The notes: generated from the sequence alone by a model not told the origin. A DNA stretch of 33,510 nucleotides from Mycoplasmatota bacterium (GCA_024650045.1 JANKMU010000012.1:26050-59559); one strand, 5' to 3'; positions 7,506 through 18,415 are shown, numbered from the stretch's first letter. Made by a program: numbers and translations.

Positions 7506-10475
7506 ATGAAAATAACTGTTAAAATGAAAAAATACATAACACTCATATTGATTTTGATTGTTTCCTCCTTTATCGTATTGGGGCTAAGTGGAGTTTTTAG
7601 AAGTTCACAGACACCAAATCCAATTTTAACATCACTGGAATCAGTCTATCTAGAAGGATATTATTCTGAATATTTAAATATATACGAAGATAAACAAATT
7701 GGCACTGAACAATCTTATACGATTGATGCAGTGGATTTTGTCTTGCCTGAAGGTGAAACCTTAACAGAAGACTTGCAAAGTTTTGAATGGATTGATAATT
7801 CCAGTATCTTTATCAATGTAGATATTGATATTGAGGGTTTATATTATATACATGTAAATTTCAAATCATTATCTGTTTCACACATTCCAATTGGTCTTTC
7901 TATTAAGTTAAATGGAGAAGAGTTTGCACCTTATTATGAAGCCTCACAAATAACACTAGAAACATTATGGACTGAGACATCGTCAGAAATGGGTACAGAT
8001 CGATATGGTAATGACGTGAGCGTAACTCAAGAAACTTATAATATTGATCAAGACACAGTAATCAGAGATTCAAGAAAACTTTATAAAGATGGATTAGCAT
8101 TTTTCTTAGAACAAGGACATAATATAATTGAAATTGAAAAAATATCTGGTCAGTTACTTCTAAACGAAGTACGGGTTGAATCGAGAAAAACATATATTTC
8201 ATATGACCAGTATATCTCTTCATATTCTGAGCAAAATTTAAACTATATTAAAAGATTTGAAGCAGAAGAAAGTTTATATAAAAATTCATCAACGATATCA
8301 AGGGGTATAAATAGAGATCCATTGGTTGAACCATATTCAATGACAAAACTTAAACTTAACGTTTTAGGAACCGATTCATATGATAATGCTGGAGATGCAG
8401 TTACATGGAGTGCAGATATTGATCAATCAGGATGGTATTATATAACGTTTAAAGCATCGGTCGGAAGACAAAATACAACTTCCTATCGAACGCTATATAT
8501 TAATGGTGAACTACCTTTCGAAGAAGCAAGACATTTACCATTTTCTTATGATAGAAAATGGCAAAACATTACTTTGAAAACAGTGGATCATGAACCTTTG
8601 AGAATTTATCTTGAACCAGGTGATGAAATAACTCTTGAAGTTGATGGTACGCTATTTTCTGCTGTTTATGAAAAACTAAGAATTATAACAAATGAAATGA
8701 GTGAACTTGGTTTAGATGTAACTAAGTTGACTAGAAATAATACTGACAAAGGCATCGATTGGGTCATGCTAGATTATTTTCCAGATCTAAATGAGAAACT
8801 AGCTAAGTGGATAGAAGAATTAAATGGAGTTAATGATGTTTTAAGAGATTTATATGGCTTCGAAGGAGATGCACAGGTTGTGCGTGATATTGAAGCTGGA
8901 ATCTCAAGAATTGAAAAAATACAAAGTGATATTAATGAATTACCAAGGAGACTAACACTTTTATCAACAGGATCGTCAAGTGCAGTACAACTCATTACAA
9001 ATCAACTAGATAATATTTTAAAACAACCAGCAATCATTGATGCTTTCTTTATTCATGATAGTTTAGAAGATTTACCAAATCCTAACCCAGGATTCTTGAC
9101 GAATACATGGGTCTTTTTTGCTAGATTCTTCTTATCTTTTGTAGATCCTTCATATTCGGAGAAAGCTAGAGACGATGAATTAGAAGTCTGGGTCAATCGT
9201 TCTAGACAATATGTTGATATGATTCAAAAAATTTCGGATGATCAATTTACATTAGAGACCGGAATTAAAGTAAAAGTATCTTTAATTAATGATGATTCAA
9301 AATTACTTTTAGCAAATTCTGCAAACCAACAACCAGATGTTGCATTAGGTATATCAGCATGGATACCTAATGAATATGGTATGCGTGGAATGCTTTATGA
9401 TATGAGTCAAGCCAATGGATTTAGTGATACGATTCAAGTTTTTAACCCTGAACAACTCATTCCAATGACATACGATGATAAACTATATGGTTTACCAGAA
9501 ACTGAAAATTTCTTTGTCTTATTTTATAGAAGAGATATATTAGAACAACTTGATTTAACGGTACCAAATACATGGCAAGATGTGTTAAACATGTTGCCGG
9601 TCCTAAGAAGATATGGTATGAGTTTTTATATTCCATTATCATCATCAAGTGCTCTTAAATCTTTTGACTCAACAGCGCCATTCATTTATCAGTTTAATGG
9701 TCGTATTTATTCAGAAGATGGCTTATCATCAGCTATTGATAACGAGAACACGATACAAGCATTATCATTTATGACAGATCTTTATCGAGAGTATAGTATG
9801 CCATTCCAAGTTCCAAGTTTCTTCAATAGCTTTAGATATGGAGAAATACCTATTGGTATTGGTGACTTTGGTATGTATTTACAGTTAATGAATGCAGCAT
9901 CAGACATCAGTGGTTTATGGGAGATTGCATTAGTTCCCGGAATTGAACATGAGGTCTATAATGAGCAAACAAACTCTACAGAAACGTTTATAAACCGTTC
10001 AATTGGTGGTGCACAGCAAGCAAGCATTATATTTGAAAAGAGTGAGAAGAAAGATGAAGCTTGGCAATATATTTCATGGTGGATGTCAACAGAGACACAA
10101 CTATTATTTTCCGAAACAATGGTTAACACATTGGGAACTCGCTATTTATGGAATAGTGCCAATTTGGAAGCTTTTGAAGCATTTAGTTGGGATCCTAATC
10201 ATAAAGAAATTATTCTTGAACAATGGACTCACTTAAAAGAAGTACCAAAAATACCAGGTAGCTATATTATTGAAAGAGAGATAAGTAATACTTGGAATAG
10301 TGTTGTTTATAATGATGCAAATTTGAGAAGTACAGTTAGCGATGCACTTATTAAAATAGATCGAGAATTAGCACGAAAAATGATGGAATTTGGTTATTTA
10401 GATAATAGCGGTAACGTCGTTAAGCCATTTATACTACCAACAGTTGAGAATATCATGAGGTGGTATAATGATTAA
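7506..10475 (+). CDS. Membrane-anchored beta-sandwich / solute-binding fusion protein
   Basis: The protein has 989 residues from the ATG at 7506. This start is preferred over the ATG at 7494 because GGAG (7496-7499) sits 6 nt ahead of it, while nothing precedes 7494. Residues 10-30 form a hydrophobic anchor or signal without a lipobox. Two beta-rich, carbohydrate-binding-like domains follow at about 45-228 and 245-395; the second has FEAEES and [10 protein letters not shown] motifs. A largely helical stretch spans about 405-510. Residues 555-960 look like a family-1 solute-binding domain, with [43 protein letters not shown] and [12 protein letters not shown]. The family is usually 400-450 residues, so this is more than double length. 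Its stop overlaps the next permease start by 8 nt, which ties it to that transporter. The role as receptor and feeder for a glucan importer is inferred. Confidence 0.8.
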   Translation: MKITVKMKKYITLILILIVSSFIVLGLSGVFRSSQTPNPILTSLESVYLEGYYSEYLNIYEDKQIGTEQSYTIDAVDFVLPEGETLTEDLQSFEWIDNSSIFINVDIDIEGLYYIHVNFKSLSVSHIPIGLSIKLNGEEFAPYYEASQITLETLWTETSSEMGTDRYGNDVSVTQETYNIDQDTVIRDSRKLYKDGLAFFLEQGHNIIEIEKISGQLLLNEVRVESRKTYISYDQYISSYSEQNLNYIKRFEAEESLYKNSSTISRGINRDPLVEPYSMTKLKLNVLGTDSYDNAGDAVTWSADIDQSGWYYITFKASVGRQNTTSYRTLYINGELPFEEARHLPFSYDRKWQNITLKTVDHEPLRIYLEPGDEITLEVDGTLFSAVYEKLRIITNEMSELGLDVTKLTRNNTDKGIDWVMLDYFPDLNEKLAKWIEELNGVNDVLRDLYGFEGDAQVVRDIEAGISRIEKIQSDINELPRRLTLLSTGSSSAVQLITNQLDNILKQPAIIDAFFIHDSLEDLPNPNPGFLTNTWVFFARFFLSFVDPSYSEKARDDELEVWVNRSRQYVDMIQKISDDQFTLETGIKVKVSLINDDSKLLLANSANQQPDVALGISAWIPNEYGMRGMLYDMSQANGFSDTIQVFNPEQLIPMTYDDKLYGLPETENFFVLFYRRDILEQLDLTVPNTWQDVLNMLPVLRRYGMSFYIPLSSSSALKSFDSTAPFIYQFNGRIYSEDGLSSAIDNENTIQALSFMTDLYREYSMPFQVPSFFNSFRYGEIPIGIGDFGMYLQLMNAASDISGLWEIALVPGIEHEVYNEQTNSTETFINRSIGGAQQASIIFEKSEKKDEAWQYISWWMSTETQLLFSETMVNTLGTRYLWNSANLEAFEAFSWDPNHKEIILEQWTHLKEVPKIPGSYIIEREISNTWNSVVYNDANLRSTVSDALIKIDRELARKMMEFGYLDNSGNVVKPFILPTVENIMRWYND

Positions 10476-11415
10476 ACTAAAAAACGTTAAACAAAAACTA
10501 AATAAATATATTGAAAAAGAGAAGAAAGAGTTTAAAAACGATGATAAAGCAGCATATTTTTTCACTTTGCCTTATATTATTTTATTCATCACATTTATCG
10601 TTATTCCAATAGCGCTTGCTATGTTTTTATCATTTACGACATTTGATATGGTTTCATTTCCTAAATTTAACGGGTTTAACAACTATATTTACTTGTTAAC
10701 AAGTGATGAAGAGTTTATGAAATATATCTTACCAAATACGATTAAATTTGCGGTTATTGTTGGTCCTGGTGGATATATTCTTTCATATGTCATGGCATGG
10801 GCATTAGCTCAACTTCCACATAAATTGAGAACTGTTCTAGCCATCATTTTATATTCTCCATCACTAACAGCCGGTGTTACGATGACGGTTGTATGGCGTG
10901 TATTTTTTGCTGGCGATGAATCTGGATATTTAAACTTTATTTTGTTAGAGCTTGGTATGATTGTTGAACCTATTGCTTATTTACAATCCCCTAACTATTT
11001 ATTCACAATTATGATTGTGGTCGCTTTATGGGGTAGTATGGGTGTAGGGTTTTTAGCTATGCTTGCGGGTATATTAAATGTTGATCAAGAGCTCTATGAA
11101 GCTGCTTATATAGATGGTTTAAATAATCGTTTTCAAGAGGTCATCTACATTACGATTCCTGCAATGAAACCTCAAATGCTTTTTGGTGCTGTTATGGCTA
11201 TTGTAGGAACATTTAGTGCTGGAGCATTGGGGGTCTCACTATCAGGTTCCAATCCAACACCTAACTATGCTGGTTCCTTAATTGTTAACCACATCGAAGA
11301 TTATGGATTTATCCGTTATGATATGGGGTATGCAGCTGCCTTATCTTTAGTCTTATTATTAATCATTTATTTCTTCAGTAGACTAAGCTGGAAATTCTTT
11401 GGCGAGAAAGACTAG
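10468..11415 (+). CDS. Sugar ABC transporter permease, MalF type (pair 1)
   Basis: A 315-residue inner-membrane permease of the CUT1 class, with about six membrane helices beginning near residue 30 ([20 protein letters not shown]). The ATPase-docking EAA loop is clear near residue 211, reading [19 protein letters not shown]. The start overlaps the upstream fusion gene by 8 nt and has GAGGTGG ahead of it. It pairs with the MalG-type permease that begins 9 nt later. No ATPase gene is present in the window, so energy must come from a shared ATPase encoded elsewhere, as is common for CUT1 systems in Bacillota. Confidence 0.93.
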   Translation: MIKLKNVKQKLNKYIEKEKKEFKNDDKAAYFFTLPYIILFITFIVIPIALAMFLSFTTFDMVSFPKFNGFNNYIYLLTSDEEFMKYILPNTIKFAVIVGPGGYILSYVMAWALAQLPHKLRTVLAIILYSPSLTAGVTMTVVWRVFFAGDESGYLNFILLELGMIVEPIAYLQSPNYLFTIMIVVALWGSMGVGFLAMLAGILNVDQELYEAAYIDGLNNRFQEVIYITIPAMKPQMLFGAVMAIVGTFSAGALGVSLSGSNPTPNYAGSLIVNHIEDYGFIRYDMGYAAALSLVLLLIIYFFSRLSWKFFGEKD

Positions 11416-11424
11416 GAGGTCAAG

Positions 11425-12306
11425 ATGAGAAAAATAAAAAACTTTAAAGCAGTCAAAATTAATCCTCCAAAATTCACTTGGGCACAACTACCATTTTTAT
11501 TGATGGTTTTACCTATTGCAACATTTATGTTATTACCATTAATCTATATTTTTAATCATGCATTTAAACCTTTTGATGAATTAATTGAGTATCCACCAAG
11601 ATTCTTTGTTCGAAGACCAACATTAGAAAACTTATTCGAATTATTTGAGACTGCAACAACGACAGGAATCCCTGTATCTAGATATTTATTTAATAGTATT
11701 GTTATTACATTAATCGTTGTATTTTTATCCATCTTTTTAAGCACTATAACTGGATTTGCTCTTTCAAAACTTAAGTTTCATATTAAAGGAACTATTTCTC
11801 ATATCAATACGATTGCGATGATGTTTGTTGGCACAGCAGTTGTAATTCCTAGATACATTATTATAGAACATCTTGGTCTAGTTGATAATTTCTTTGTTCA
11901 CATTGTTCCTGTTATTGCAATTCCAGTGGGTTTATTTTTAGTAAAACAGTTTATTGATCAAATACCAGATGAGATTATGGATGCTGCAAAGATAGATGGG
12001 GCAAGTAGTTGGACGATTTATATTAAAATAATACTCCCATTAATTAAACCAGCAGTAGCAACCATCGCAATTTTATCATTTCAAGCAGTATGGAATGATG
12101 CAAGCATATCCGCGACTTACATTAATTCTGACTCTTTAAAAACATTTGCCTATTATATGGCAACTTTAGCATCATCATCAAATGTTGTAGCAGGACAAGG
12201 GATGAATGCAGTTGCATCTTTAATCATGTTTATGCCGAACCTAATTATTTTCATATTCCTTCAAAGTAAGGTTATGAACACTATGGTTCATTCTGGAATT
12301 AAGTAG
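11425..12306 (+). CDS. Sugar ABC transporter permease, MalG type (pair 1)
   Basis: A 293-residue partner permease with six predicted membrane helices. The EAA loop near residue 186 reads MDAAKIDGASSWTIYIKI and ends in LP, as expected for MalG-like subunits. An excellent Shine-Dalgarno (AGGAGGT) overlaps the upstream stop region. The C-terminus ends with the short cytoplasmic tail typical of this class. Together with the 10468 gene and one of the binding proteins it forms an oligosaccharide importer. Confidence 0.93.
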   Translation: MRKIKNFKAVKINPPKFTWAQLPFLLMVLPIATFMLLPLIYIFNHAFKPFDELIEYPPRFFVRRPTLENLFELFETATTTGIPVSRYLFNSIVITLIVVFLSIFLSTITGFALSKLKFHIKGTISHINTIAMMFVGTAVVIPRYIIIEHLGLVDNFFVHIVPVIAIPVGLFLVKQFIDQIPDEIMDAAKIDGASSWTIYIKIILPLIKPAVATIAILSFQAVWNDASISATYINSDSLKTFAYYMATLASSSNVVAGQGMNAVASLIMFMPNLIIFIFLQSKVMNTMVHSGIK

Positions 12307-12314
12307 GTGACCAT

Positions 12315-14336
12315 ATGAGAAAATATATCATCACCATTATTTTAATCATGAGTATCGTTTTATCATTGAGTTTCGATGTGAATGCATCGAGTCCTTCTTC
12401 GTATGGAATTCCTTATCAAACATATACTTTAAATGCAGAAAATCGTTTGATACCTACACAAACTGCATATATGCCAGTTGGTAATTTTGGAACTGAACTT
12501 AGCTTATCTTCTCCAGATGATATATTTTATGAAAATGATTTAATTTACATTGCAGATACAGGAAATAAAAGAATAGTTGTATCAGAATTAAATGGCCAAT
12601 TAGTTGATGTTATTACATTTCCTGAGTTTATGCAACCAACAGGCGTATTTGTTAAAGATGAGTTTATCTATGTTGCTGATAAACAAGCTAAAAATGTGTT
12701 TAAAATAGACATGTTAGCAAATGAAATCGTACAAACAATCGAAAAACCAACATCTCCAATATATGGACAGAAAAATGATTTTGTTCCCATAAAAGTTGCT
12801 GTTGATTCAAGTGATAGTATATATATTGTTGGAGAAGGATCGACTTCAGGAATTATTCAGTTAAATTATGCTGGAGAATTTGTTGGGTATTTAGGAATAA
12901 ACACAGTTGTCCTTAGTTTAAGAAGGATCTTATACAATTTTTTCGTTCAAGATCCAGATTTGGCATCATCACTTCCGGCATCTCCGACAAATATCGCTCT
13001 TGGATCTAAAGGATCTATTTTGTCTACCAATGTCAATGTTAATGAAACATTTAAAAGATTAAATATATCCGGGTTGAACACTTTACTACCAACAACTGTC
13101 TATCCTACACAGGCTTTATCTGATATTTGGATGAACCATGAAGATTATGTTTATCTTGTATCTGAAACTGGTGATGTTTATGAGTATGACAGTAATGGGA
13201 ATATGCTATTTTACTTTAACACTAGAGACCAAGCATTGACTCAAACACTTGGTTTAACATCAAATCCTAAGGGTGTTATAACTGATGCAAGTGGCAATCT
13301 ATATATTCTAGATCGCGGATATAATTCGATTCATGTTTACCAAAGAACAGTTTTTGTAGACTTAGTTCATGAAGCTGTAACATTATATAACGATGGAAAA
13401 TATCTTGAATCAAAACCTATTTGGGAAGAAATTATACGTCAAAATTCTTCGTTTGCATTAGCACATTCAGCACTCGGTGCTGCGCTAATGAAGGAAGGAG
13501 AATATGATAGAGCATTAGAAGAGTTTTATGATGCGAAAGATTATTTAGGTTACTCGAATGCATTTTGGGAAATCAGAAATGTCGCGATTCAAGAAAACCT
13601 TACAACATGGGCATTATTACTTATTGGTTTTTATGTATTCATGAAAATAGGGTTGAAAATATTTAGAAAATCCATGCTTTATCCGAAATATGAAAAGATA
13701 AAGCATACAATAAAAGATAAAAAACTTGTTCAGGAGTTAACTTTTAGCATGAATACATTTAAACACCCTGGAGATATGTTTTACGGAATAAAACGCGCCA
13801 ACAAAGCCAGTTATTTATCAGGATTTATAGTATTTTTGTTATTTGTTTTAGTTTATTTAATTAATTTTTATGGAACAGGATTCCTATTTAGATCAACTCA
13901 ATTAAATAGCGTACTCGTTCAACTTTTTACTGTTATTGGTGTATTTGTTCTCTATGTTGTTGTTAATTATTTAATTTCAACATTAAATGATGGTGAAGGA
14001 AGATTTAAAGATGTATTTATAGCAACAAGCTATATATTGGTTCCATATATTATTTTTACCCTTCCAATGACCTTGTTATCACACTATTTGACTTATAATG
14101 AAAGTTTCATTTTTGAGTTTTATCATCAGATCATTTTCGGTTGGACACTTATTTTGATGGTTATATCAATTAAAGGCGTACACAATTACACATTCTGGGA
14201 AACTATCAAAAATATAATAATTATTATTTTTGGTATGTTTATTTTAATTTTAATTGGTTTGCTCATATATTCATTCTTAGGTCAATTAATTGAGTTTATC
14301 CTATCAATCATCAAGGAGGTGATTTATCGTGTATAA
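12315..14336 (+). CDS. NHL/beta-propeller-TPR-Yip1 membrane protein
   Basis: A 673-residue modular protein. A signal peptide ends near VNA (residue 24). Residues 60-345 contain NHL-like propeller blades, with repeated patterns such as IYIADTGNKRIVV, IYVADKQAKNVFKID and LYILDRGYNSIHVY. A TPR-like helical pair lies at about 350-415 (LYNDGKYLESKPIWEEII and GEYDRALEEFYDAKDYLG). A membrane helix follows at 432-448. A C-terminal block of about five helices (490-670) resembles the Yip1 domain, with YLISTLNDGEGRFKDVF before the third helix. The propeller and TPR would face outside. It sits between two permease pairs and overlaps the next gene by 8 nt. I recall similar Yip1-annotated proteins beside large binding proteins and DUF5696 genes in Bacillota. 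The role, perhaps assembling or docking the surface machinery, is unknown. Confidence 0.7.
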   Translation: MRKYIITIILIMSIVLSLSFDVNASSPSSYGIPYQTYTLNAENRLIPTQTAYMPVGNFGTELSLSSPDDIFYENDLIYIADTGNKRIVVSELNGQLVDVITFPEFMQPTGVFVKDEFIYVADKQAKNVFKIDMLANEIVQTIEKPTSPIYGQKNDFVPIKVAVDSSDSIYIVGEGSTSGIIQLNYAGEFVGYLGINTVVLSLRRILYNFFVQDPDLASSLPASPTNIALGSKGSILSTNVNVNETFKRLNISGLNTLLPTTVYPTQALSDIWMNHEDYVYLVSETGDVYEYDSNGNMLFYFNTRDQALTQTLGLTSNPKGVITDASGNLYILDRGYNSIHVYQRTVFVDLVHEAVTLYNDGKYLESKPIWEEIIRQNSSFALAHSALGAALMKEGEYDRALEEFYDAKDYLGYSNAFWEIRNVAIQENLTTWALLLIGFYVFMKIGLKIFRKSMLYPKYEKIKHTIKDKKLVQELTFSMNTFKHPGDMFYGIKRANKASYLSGFIVFLLFVLVYLINFYGTGFLFRSTQLNSVLVQLFTVIGVFVLYVVVNYLISTLNDGEGRFKDVFIATSYILVPYIIFTLPMTLLSHYLTYNESFIFEFYHQIIFGWTLILMVISIKGVHNYTFWETIKNIIIIIFGMFILILIGLLIYSFLGQLIEFILSIIKEVIYRV

Positions 14337-16572
14337 ACCTTTGATTATTAAACGATTATTGATATTTATTATTGCAGTTTTATTTATTTCTTTCTCAGTT
14401 TCTGCACTCGATAAATCTTCTTTGGTGGATGTTGATATTCCAAGCTTTGATGTCATTAGTCCATATGTTGATTCAAACAAATACACGCATAAAAAAAGTG
14501 ATGCATTCGCATTTAACCAACAAAATTTCTTTAATGACCCTATTGAGATTGTTACCAGTTCAGGTATTGCTTATCTAGATGAAGAGTCATTAGCATTTCA
14601 AGTTGTTAATGGTAACGGTTATATATGGTCTTCAACAATAGATTATGATGTTGAAGGTTTACCTAATACATTTAAACAACGAGCGCGCAGTGCAATTATT
14701 TTAGAATCATATAATTCTGAAGCAACCAATTTTGCGATTACTGAAGAAAATTTATTTACTAACGATACTGTAGTAGCAACTCAAATAATTACAAATGGTT
14801 TTCATTCAACAATTACATTTGGACGATCAGGAATAACTATAGGATTATATGTGACATTTGGTTATAATAAAATAACTGTCGAAATACCAGATAATGAAAT
14901 TGATGAATCAGGTATTTTCAAAATATCTAGTATAAAAGTCTATCCATATTTCGGAGCTGTTTTAGAAGATAGTATTCCAGGATATGTATTTTTACCAGAT
15001 GGTATCGGAGCACTCATAGATTATAAAACAGCAAACCCATTGGTTAGCACAAATTATCAAAAAGAAATATATGATCGAAATATTGGTTACAATACAGAAA
15101 CTAACATGAATAATTTCTTAAGTGGTGGAACTAGAATCTACGCACCAGTTTTTGGATTTGTTCATGGTGTGAATCAAAATGCGGTTTTTGCAGAAATTAA
15201 AGATGGTGCACCTTATGGCATGATTAACTTGTATTTTCCTGCAAGAACAAGAGGATATACAACAGTCTTTGCAGAGTTTGTTTTTAGAAAAACGTATAGA
15301 CAACCTATAGATAAAGTCGGTAATACTATTTCATTACTACAACAGTTTAGCAATGCAGTTTCAATAAAGATAGAGTATACGTTACTAGAAAATGAAGATG
15401 CTAATTATGTCGGTATGGCAAAAGCATATAGAGATAGTCTGTCTTCTGAGTTAAATAAAAATGATTTTCAGTTTGATGACATACCATTAAAGTTAGACAC
15501 AATAGGCATTGAAAGAAAAGAAGGGTTATTATTCCCTAAGACGATTGTTATGACTACATTTGAGCAGTTTCATGAAATTGTTAAAGACTTAAATGATAAA
15601 GAGATTTACCATATTATTGGAAACTACCAAGGATTTACAAAGCAAGGTGTTACATGGTCAGCCCCAAATTATGAAAAAGCATCGTTGCGATTGGGAAATA
15701 TGAATGACCTTGAAGAGTTGAGTAGATCATTAACTGAGTTATATTTTGTTACGGAATATATGAAAGCTTCAAACCGCTCTAGTGGATACAATCAGTATTT
15801 TGATTTAGCTAAAAAAATAAATGATCAACTTTATCAATATTTATCGTCAACTGATCAGAAATATCTGTTACAGCACGATAAAATGGAAGCATTACTTTTA
15901 GAAAGTTATAATGAATTGAAAAAATATCCAATTGATGGTTTAGCAATTCAATCAATGGGAAGTTTGTTGTATGATGATTTTTCTAAACAAAATTATTTGC
16001 CAGAGTTAATTGATGTCCTTAAGTCATCGCTTGATTCTATAGATGCTCAAATCGCTTTATATGATGTTAATCAATATTTATGGGGTCATGTCTCAAATTT
16101 CTATGACTTCCCGATGTATTCTAGTCAATATATAACTTTTGATGACACCGTACCATTCTTATCGATTGTTTTAAGTGGAAGTGTTCAGTTATTTGGTCCA
16201 CATGCTAATTTTTATCCATACGCAAGAGATGAGTTATTAAGATTAATTGATTTCGGTGTTTATCCTTCGTTTATTGTAACGCATGAATCATCGATTAAAC
16301 TTCAAGAAACAGGACTTGAATCTATTTACTCATCTAGATATCAAGATATACAGTATTCTATTGATACATACTATCACTTTGTCAATGATGCATTAAAACA
16401 TGTGATTGGAGCAAATATTAATTATCGTGAAGTAATAGAAAATGGAGTAGTTTCTATTACTTATGATAATCATATTCAAATTGTTGTTAATTATCGTAGT
16501 ACAACTTTCATATATGCAGATCAAACGATTGATGCAAAATCATACATAATCATTAAATTAGATGAAGAATAG
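14329..16572 (+). CDS. Secreted DUF5696-like protein, possible glycosidase
   Basis: The protein has 747 residues from a GTG start at 14329. The start is fixed by AAGGAGGT (14313-14320) at 8-nt spacing, and the gene overlaps the previous one by 8 nt. A signal peptide ends near VSA (residue 26) with no lipobox. The N-terminal half (about 50-330) is beta-rich and contains PGYVFLPDGIGALIDY near residues 218-234, a segment I associate with DUF5696 proteins. The next part (about 355-690) alternates strands and helices in a way compatible with a TIM barrel, ending in a short beta tail. This two-part layout is like many glycoside hydrolases, but I cannot assign catalytic acids. It lies between two sugar permease pairs and upstream of GH144 genes, so a role in extracellular glucan processing is plausible. 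Family assignment is from memory of the motif. Confidence 0.65.
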   Translation: MYKPLIIKRLLIFIIAVLFISFSVSALDKSSLVDVDIPSFDVISPYVDSNKYTHKKSDAFAFNQQNFFNDPIEIVTSSGIAYLDEESLAFQVVNGNGYIWSSTIDYDVEGLPNTFKQRARSAIILESYNSEATNFAITEENLFTNDTVVATQIITNGFHSTITFGRSGITIGLYVTFGYNKITVEIPDNEIDESGIFKISSIKVYPYFGAVLEDSIPGYVFLPDGIGALIDYKTANPLVSTNYQKEIYDRNIGYNTETNMNNFLSGGTRIYAPVFGFVHGVNQNAVFAEIKDGAPYGMINLYFPARTRGYTTVFAEFVFRKTYRQPIDKVGNTISLLQQFSNAVSIKIEYTLLENEDANYVGMAKAYRDSLSSELNKNDFQFDDIPLKLDTIGIERKEGLLFPKTIVMTTFEQFHEIVKDLNDKEIYHIIGNYQGFTKQGVTWSAPNYEKASLRLGNMNDLEELSRSLTELYFVTEYMKASNRSSGYNQYFDLAKKINDQLYQYLSSTDQKYLLQHDKMEALLLESYNELKKYPIDGLAIQSMGSLLYDDFSKQNYLPELIDVLKSSLDSIDAQIALYDVNQYLWGHVSNFYDFPMYSSQYITFDDTVPFLSIVLSGSVQLFGPHANFYPYARDELLRLIDFGVYPSFIVTHESSIKLQETGLESIYSSRYQDIQYSIDTYYHFVNDALKHVIGANINYREVIENGVVSITYDNHIQIVVNYRSTTFIYADQTIDAKSYIIIKLDEE

Positions 16573-16582
16573 GAGGTAAAAC

Positions 16583-17473
16583 GTGAAGAAAAAACGTAAG
16601 ATGTCAAGAAGGCTAAGAGAAAATTTAATTGGTTACTCATTTATCGGCATCTGGATTGTCGGCTTTTTCGTTTTCATGTTTTATCCTTTTATGTCCTCTA
16701 TCATTTATAGTATGAGTGAAGTTAGAATTTTAGGTAGCGGTATTGAGTTAGAGTTTATATGGTTTGAGAATTTTAGAAGCATATTTAGAATTGAGGAAGG
16801 ATTTGCATTTATAGAAGCCTTAATTGATTTCCTTAAAGAAATTATATTTCAAGTGCCAATCATTATTGTTTTCTCAGTCATGATTGCAGTATTACTTAAT
16901 CAACCAATCAAAGGTAGAGGCGTTTTTCGATCAATTTTCTTCCTTCCGGTTATTATTTCTAGTGGTCCAGTTATTAATGAGTTGGTATCACAAGGTGCTG
17001 GGGGAGCTAACATTTTTGAAAGTTACGGATTTATCAATATTATTGAAAACACTTTAAATCCAAGTCTAGCAGCACCGATTATTAGTGTGTTTTCAGAGAT
17101 TATTATTATTTTTTGGTTTTCAGGAGTGCAAATCTTAATCTTTCTAGCTGGTCTTCAAAAAGTTGATCGTCAAATCTATGAAGCAGCATCTATAGATGGT
17201 GCTGGACCTTGGGAGTCATTTTGGAAAATCACATTGCCATCATTATCTAGTTTAGTTTTTGTCAATGTGATTTATACGATTGTTTTACTCTCAACATTCT
17301 CAGAAAATCCAGTTATTGTCAATATCAAATCAAACATGTTTAACATAAGTACAGGATATGGAATGGCTTCAGCAATGGCTTGGGTATATTTCATCATAGT
17401 CATGTTAATGATAGGTTTGGTTGCATTAATTTTCATCCCTAAAAATCCTAAGATAAGGGGGCGAAATCGATGA
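16583..17473 (+). CDS. Sugar ABC transporter permease, MalF/LplB type (pair 2)
   Basis: A 296-residue permease with six predicted helices. The GTG start at 16583 is set by AGGAGGT (16571-16577). The EAA loop near residue 200 reads YEAASIDGAGPWESFWKI and ends in LP. The gene ends in TGA, which overlaps the ATG of the next permease (4-nt overlap), so the two are translationally coupled. This second pair differs clearly from pair 1 in sequence and is closer to the LplB-like branch, judged by the RRLRENLIGYSFIGIWIVGF start. The binding protein that serves it is not next to it; candidates are the 5967 lipoprotein or the 7506 fusion. Confidence 0.92.
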   Translation: MKKKRKMSRRLRENLIGYSFIGIWIVGFFVFMFYPFMSSIIYSMSEVRILGSGIELEFIWFENFRSIFRIEEGFAFIEALIDFLKEIIFQVPIIIVFSVMIAVLLNQPIKGRGVFRSIFFLPVIISSGPVINELVSQGAGGANIFESYGFINIIENTLNPSLAAPIISVFSEIIIIFWFSGVQILIFLAGLQKVDRQIYEAASIDGAGPWESFWKITLPSLSSLVFVNVIYTIVLLSTFSENPVIVNIKSNMFNISTGYGMASAMAWVYFIIVMLMIGLVALIFIPKNPKIRGRNR

Positions 17474-18414
17474 ATCAAACAATTAGACAGAAACCAAAAA
17501 GATCTTGGAAAACAAAAATAAGAAAATTTGTTCTCGGTAATACTGGATCCGACTCAGCGCTTGCTAAAATCATTATTTATGTATTGCTCATCAGTATAGG
17601 CTTTTTATACATTTATCCAATGCTTTATATGTTATCAACAAGTTTGAAAAGTCAAGCTGACATTATCAATCCAATTGTCAATTGGGTACCAACTGCTTTT
17701 TACTTTGGTAATTATGAGCGTGCATTTAGAGTCCTAAGATTTTTTCCAACTTTAAGTGGTAGTTTAGTGATAACATTACTTCCAGCACTCATTCAAACAT
17801 TAATCACTTCATTTATTGGATATGGGTTTGCTAAATTTGAATTCAAATTTAAAAAAGTATGGTTGGTTTTAGTATTAATGACATTCATTATTCCAGTCCA
17901 AGTTTATATGATTCCAAGATATGTAATGTTTTTCGAGTTCAATTTATTAGAAAAACCAATGGCAATCATTTTACCTGCAATTTTTGGACAAGGCGTTAAT
18001 TCAGCCATATTCGTTTTAATATTCTATCAATTTTTTAGAATGATACCAAAATCGATTAATGAAGCTGCTGAAATTGATGGTGCAGGTCCTTATTACATAT
18101 TCTTTAGAATAGCAGTGCCACTTGCAGTACCTGCCTTTATTACATCCTTCTTATTTGGTATGGTATGGTATTGGAATGAAACATATATAGCATCATTATT
18201 TTTAGGATCCGGTTATCCTAACTTGCAGTTAAGACTAGCAAACTTTGTATCTGAGTATACACAAATATATGCTAGTGAAGAACTATTAAGAATTAATGAA
18301 GGTGTTCGCTTAGCTGCAACATTGCTTATCATTTTACCAATGCTCATCGTATACTTTACGATTCAACGTTGGTTTGTTGAAGGTGTTGAAAAAACCGGAG
18401 TTACAGGAGAGTAA
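17470..18414 (+). CDS. Sugar ABC transporter permease, MalG/LplC type (pair 2)
   Basis: A 314-residue partner of the preceding permease. After a basic N-terminus it has six predicted membrane helices, beginning with IIIYVLLISIGFLYIYPMLY. The EAA loop near residue 197 reads NEAAEIDGAGPYYIFFRI followed by AVP. AAGGGGG (17455-17461) precedes the ATG, which overlaps the upstream TGA. The end runs directly into the GH144 lipoprotein gene, whose Shine-Dalgarno lies inside this gene's last codons, so import and extracellular hydrolysis are co-expressed. Confidence 0.93.
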   Translation: MNQTIRQKPKRSWKTKIRKFVLGNTGSDSALAKIIIYVLLISIGFLYIYPMLYMLSTSLKSQADIINPIVNWVPTAFYFGNYERAFRVLRFFPTLSGSLVITLLPALIQTLITSFIGYGFAKFEFKFKKVWLVLVLMTFIIPVQVYMIPRYVMFFEFNLLEKPMAIILPAIFGQGVNSAIFVLIFYQFFRMIPKSINEAAEIDGAGPYYIFFRIAVPLAVPAFITSFLFGMVWYWNETYIASLFLGSGYPNLQLRLANFVSEYTQIYASEELLRINEGVRLAATLLIILPMLIVYFTIQRWFVEGVEKTGVTGE

Positions 18415-18415
18415 T

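Noticed and set aside
18374-18415. N-terminal extension of the GH144 lipoprotein from the upstream ATG
   Set aside because: It lies within the permease gene, has no Shine-Dalgarno, and would place 14 polar residues ahead of a normal lipoprotein signal peptide.
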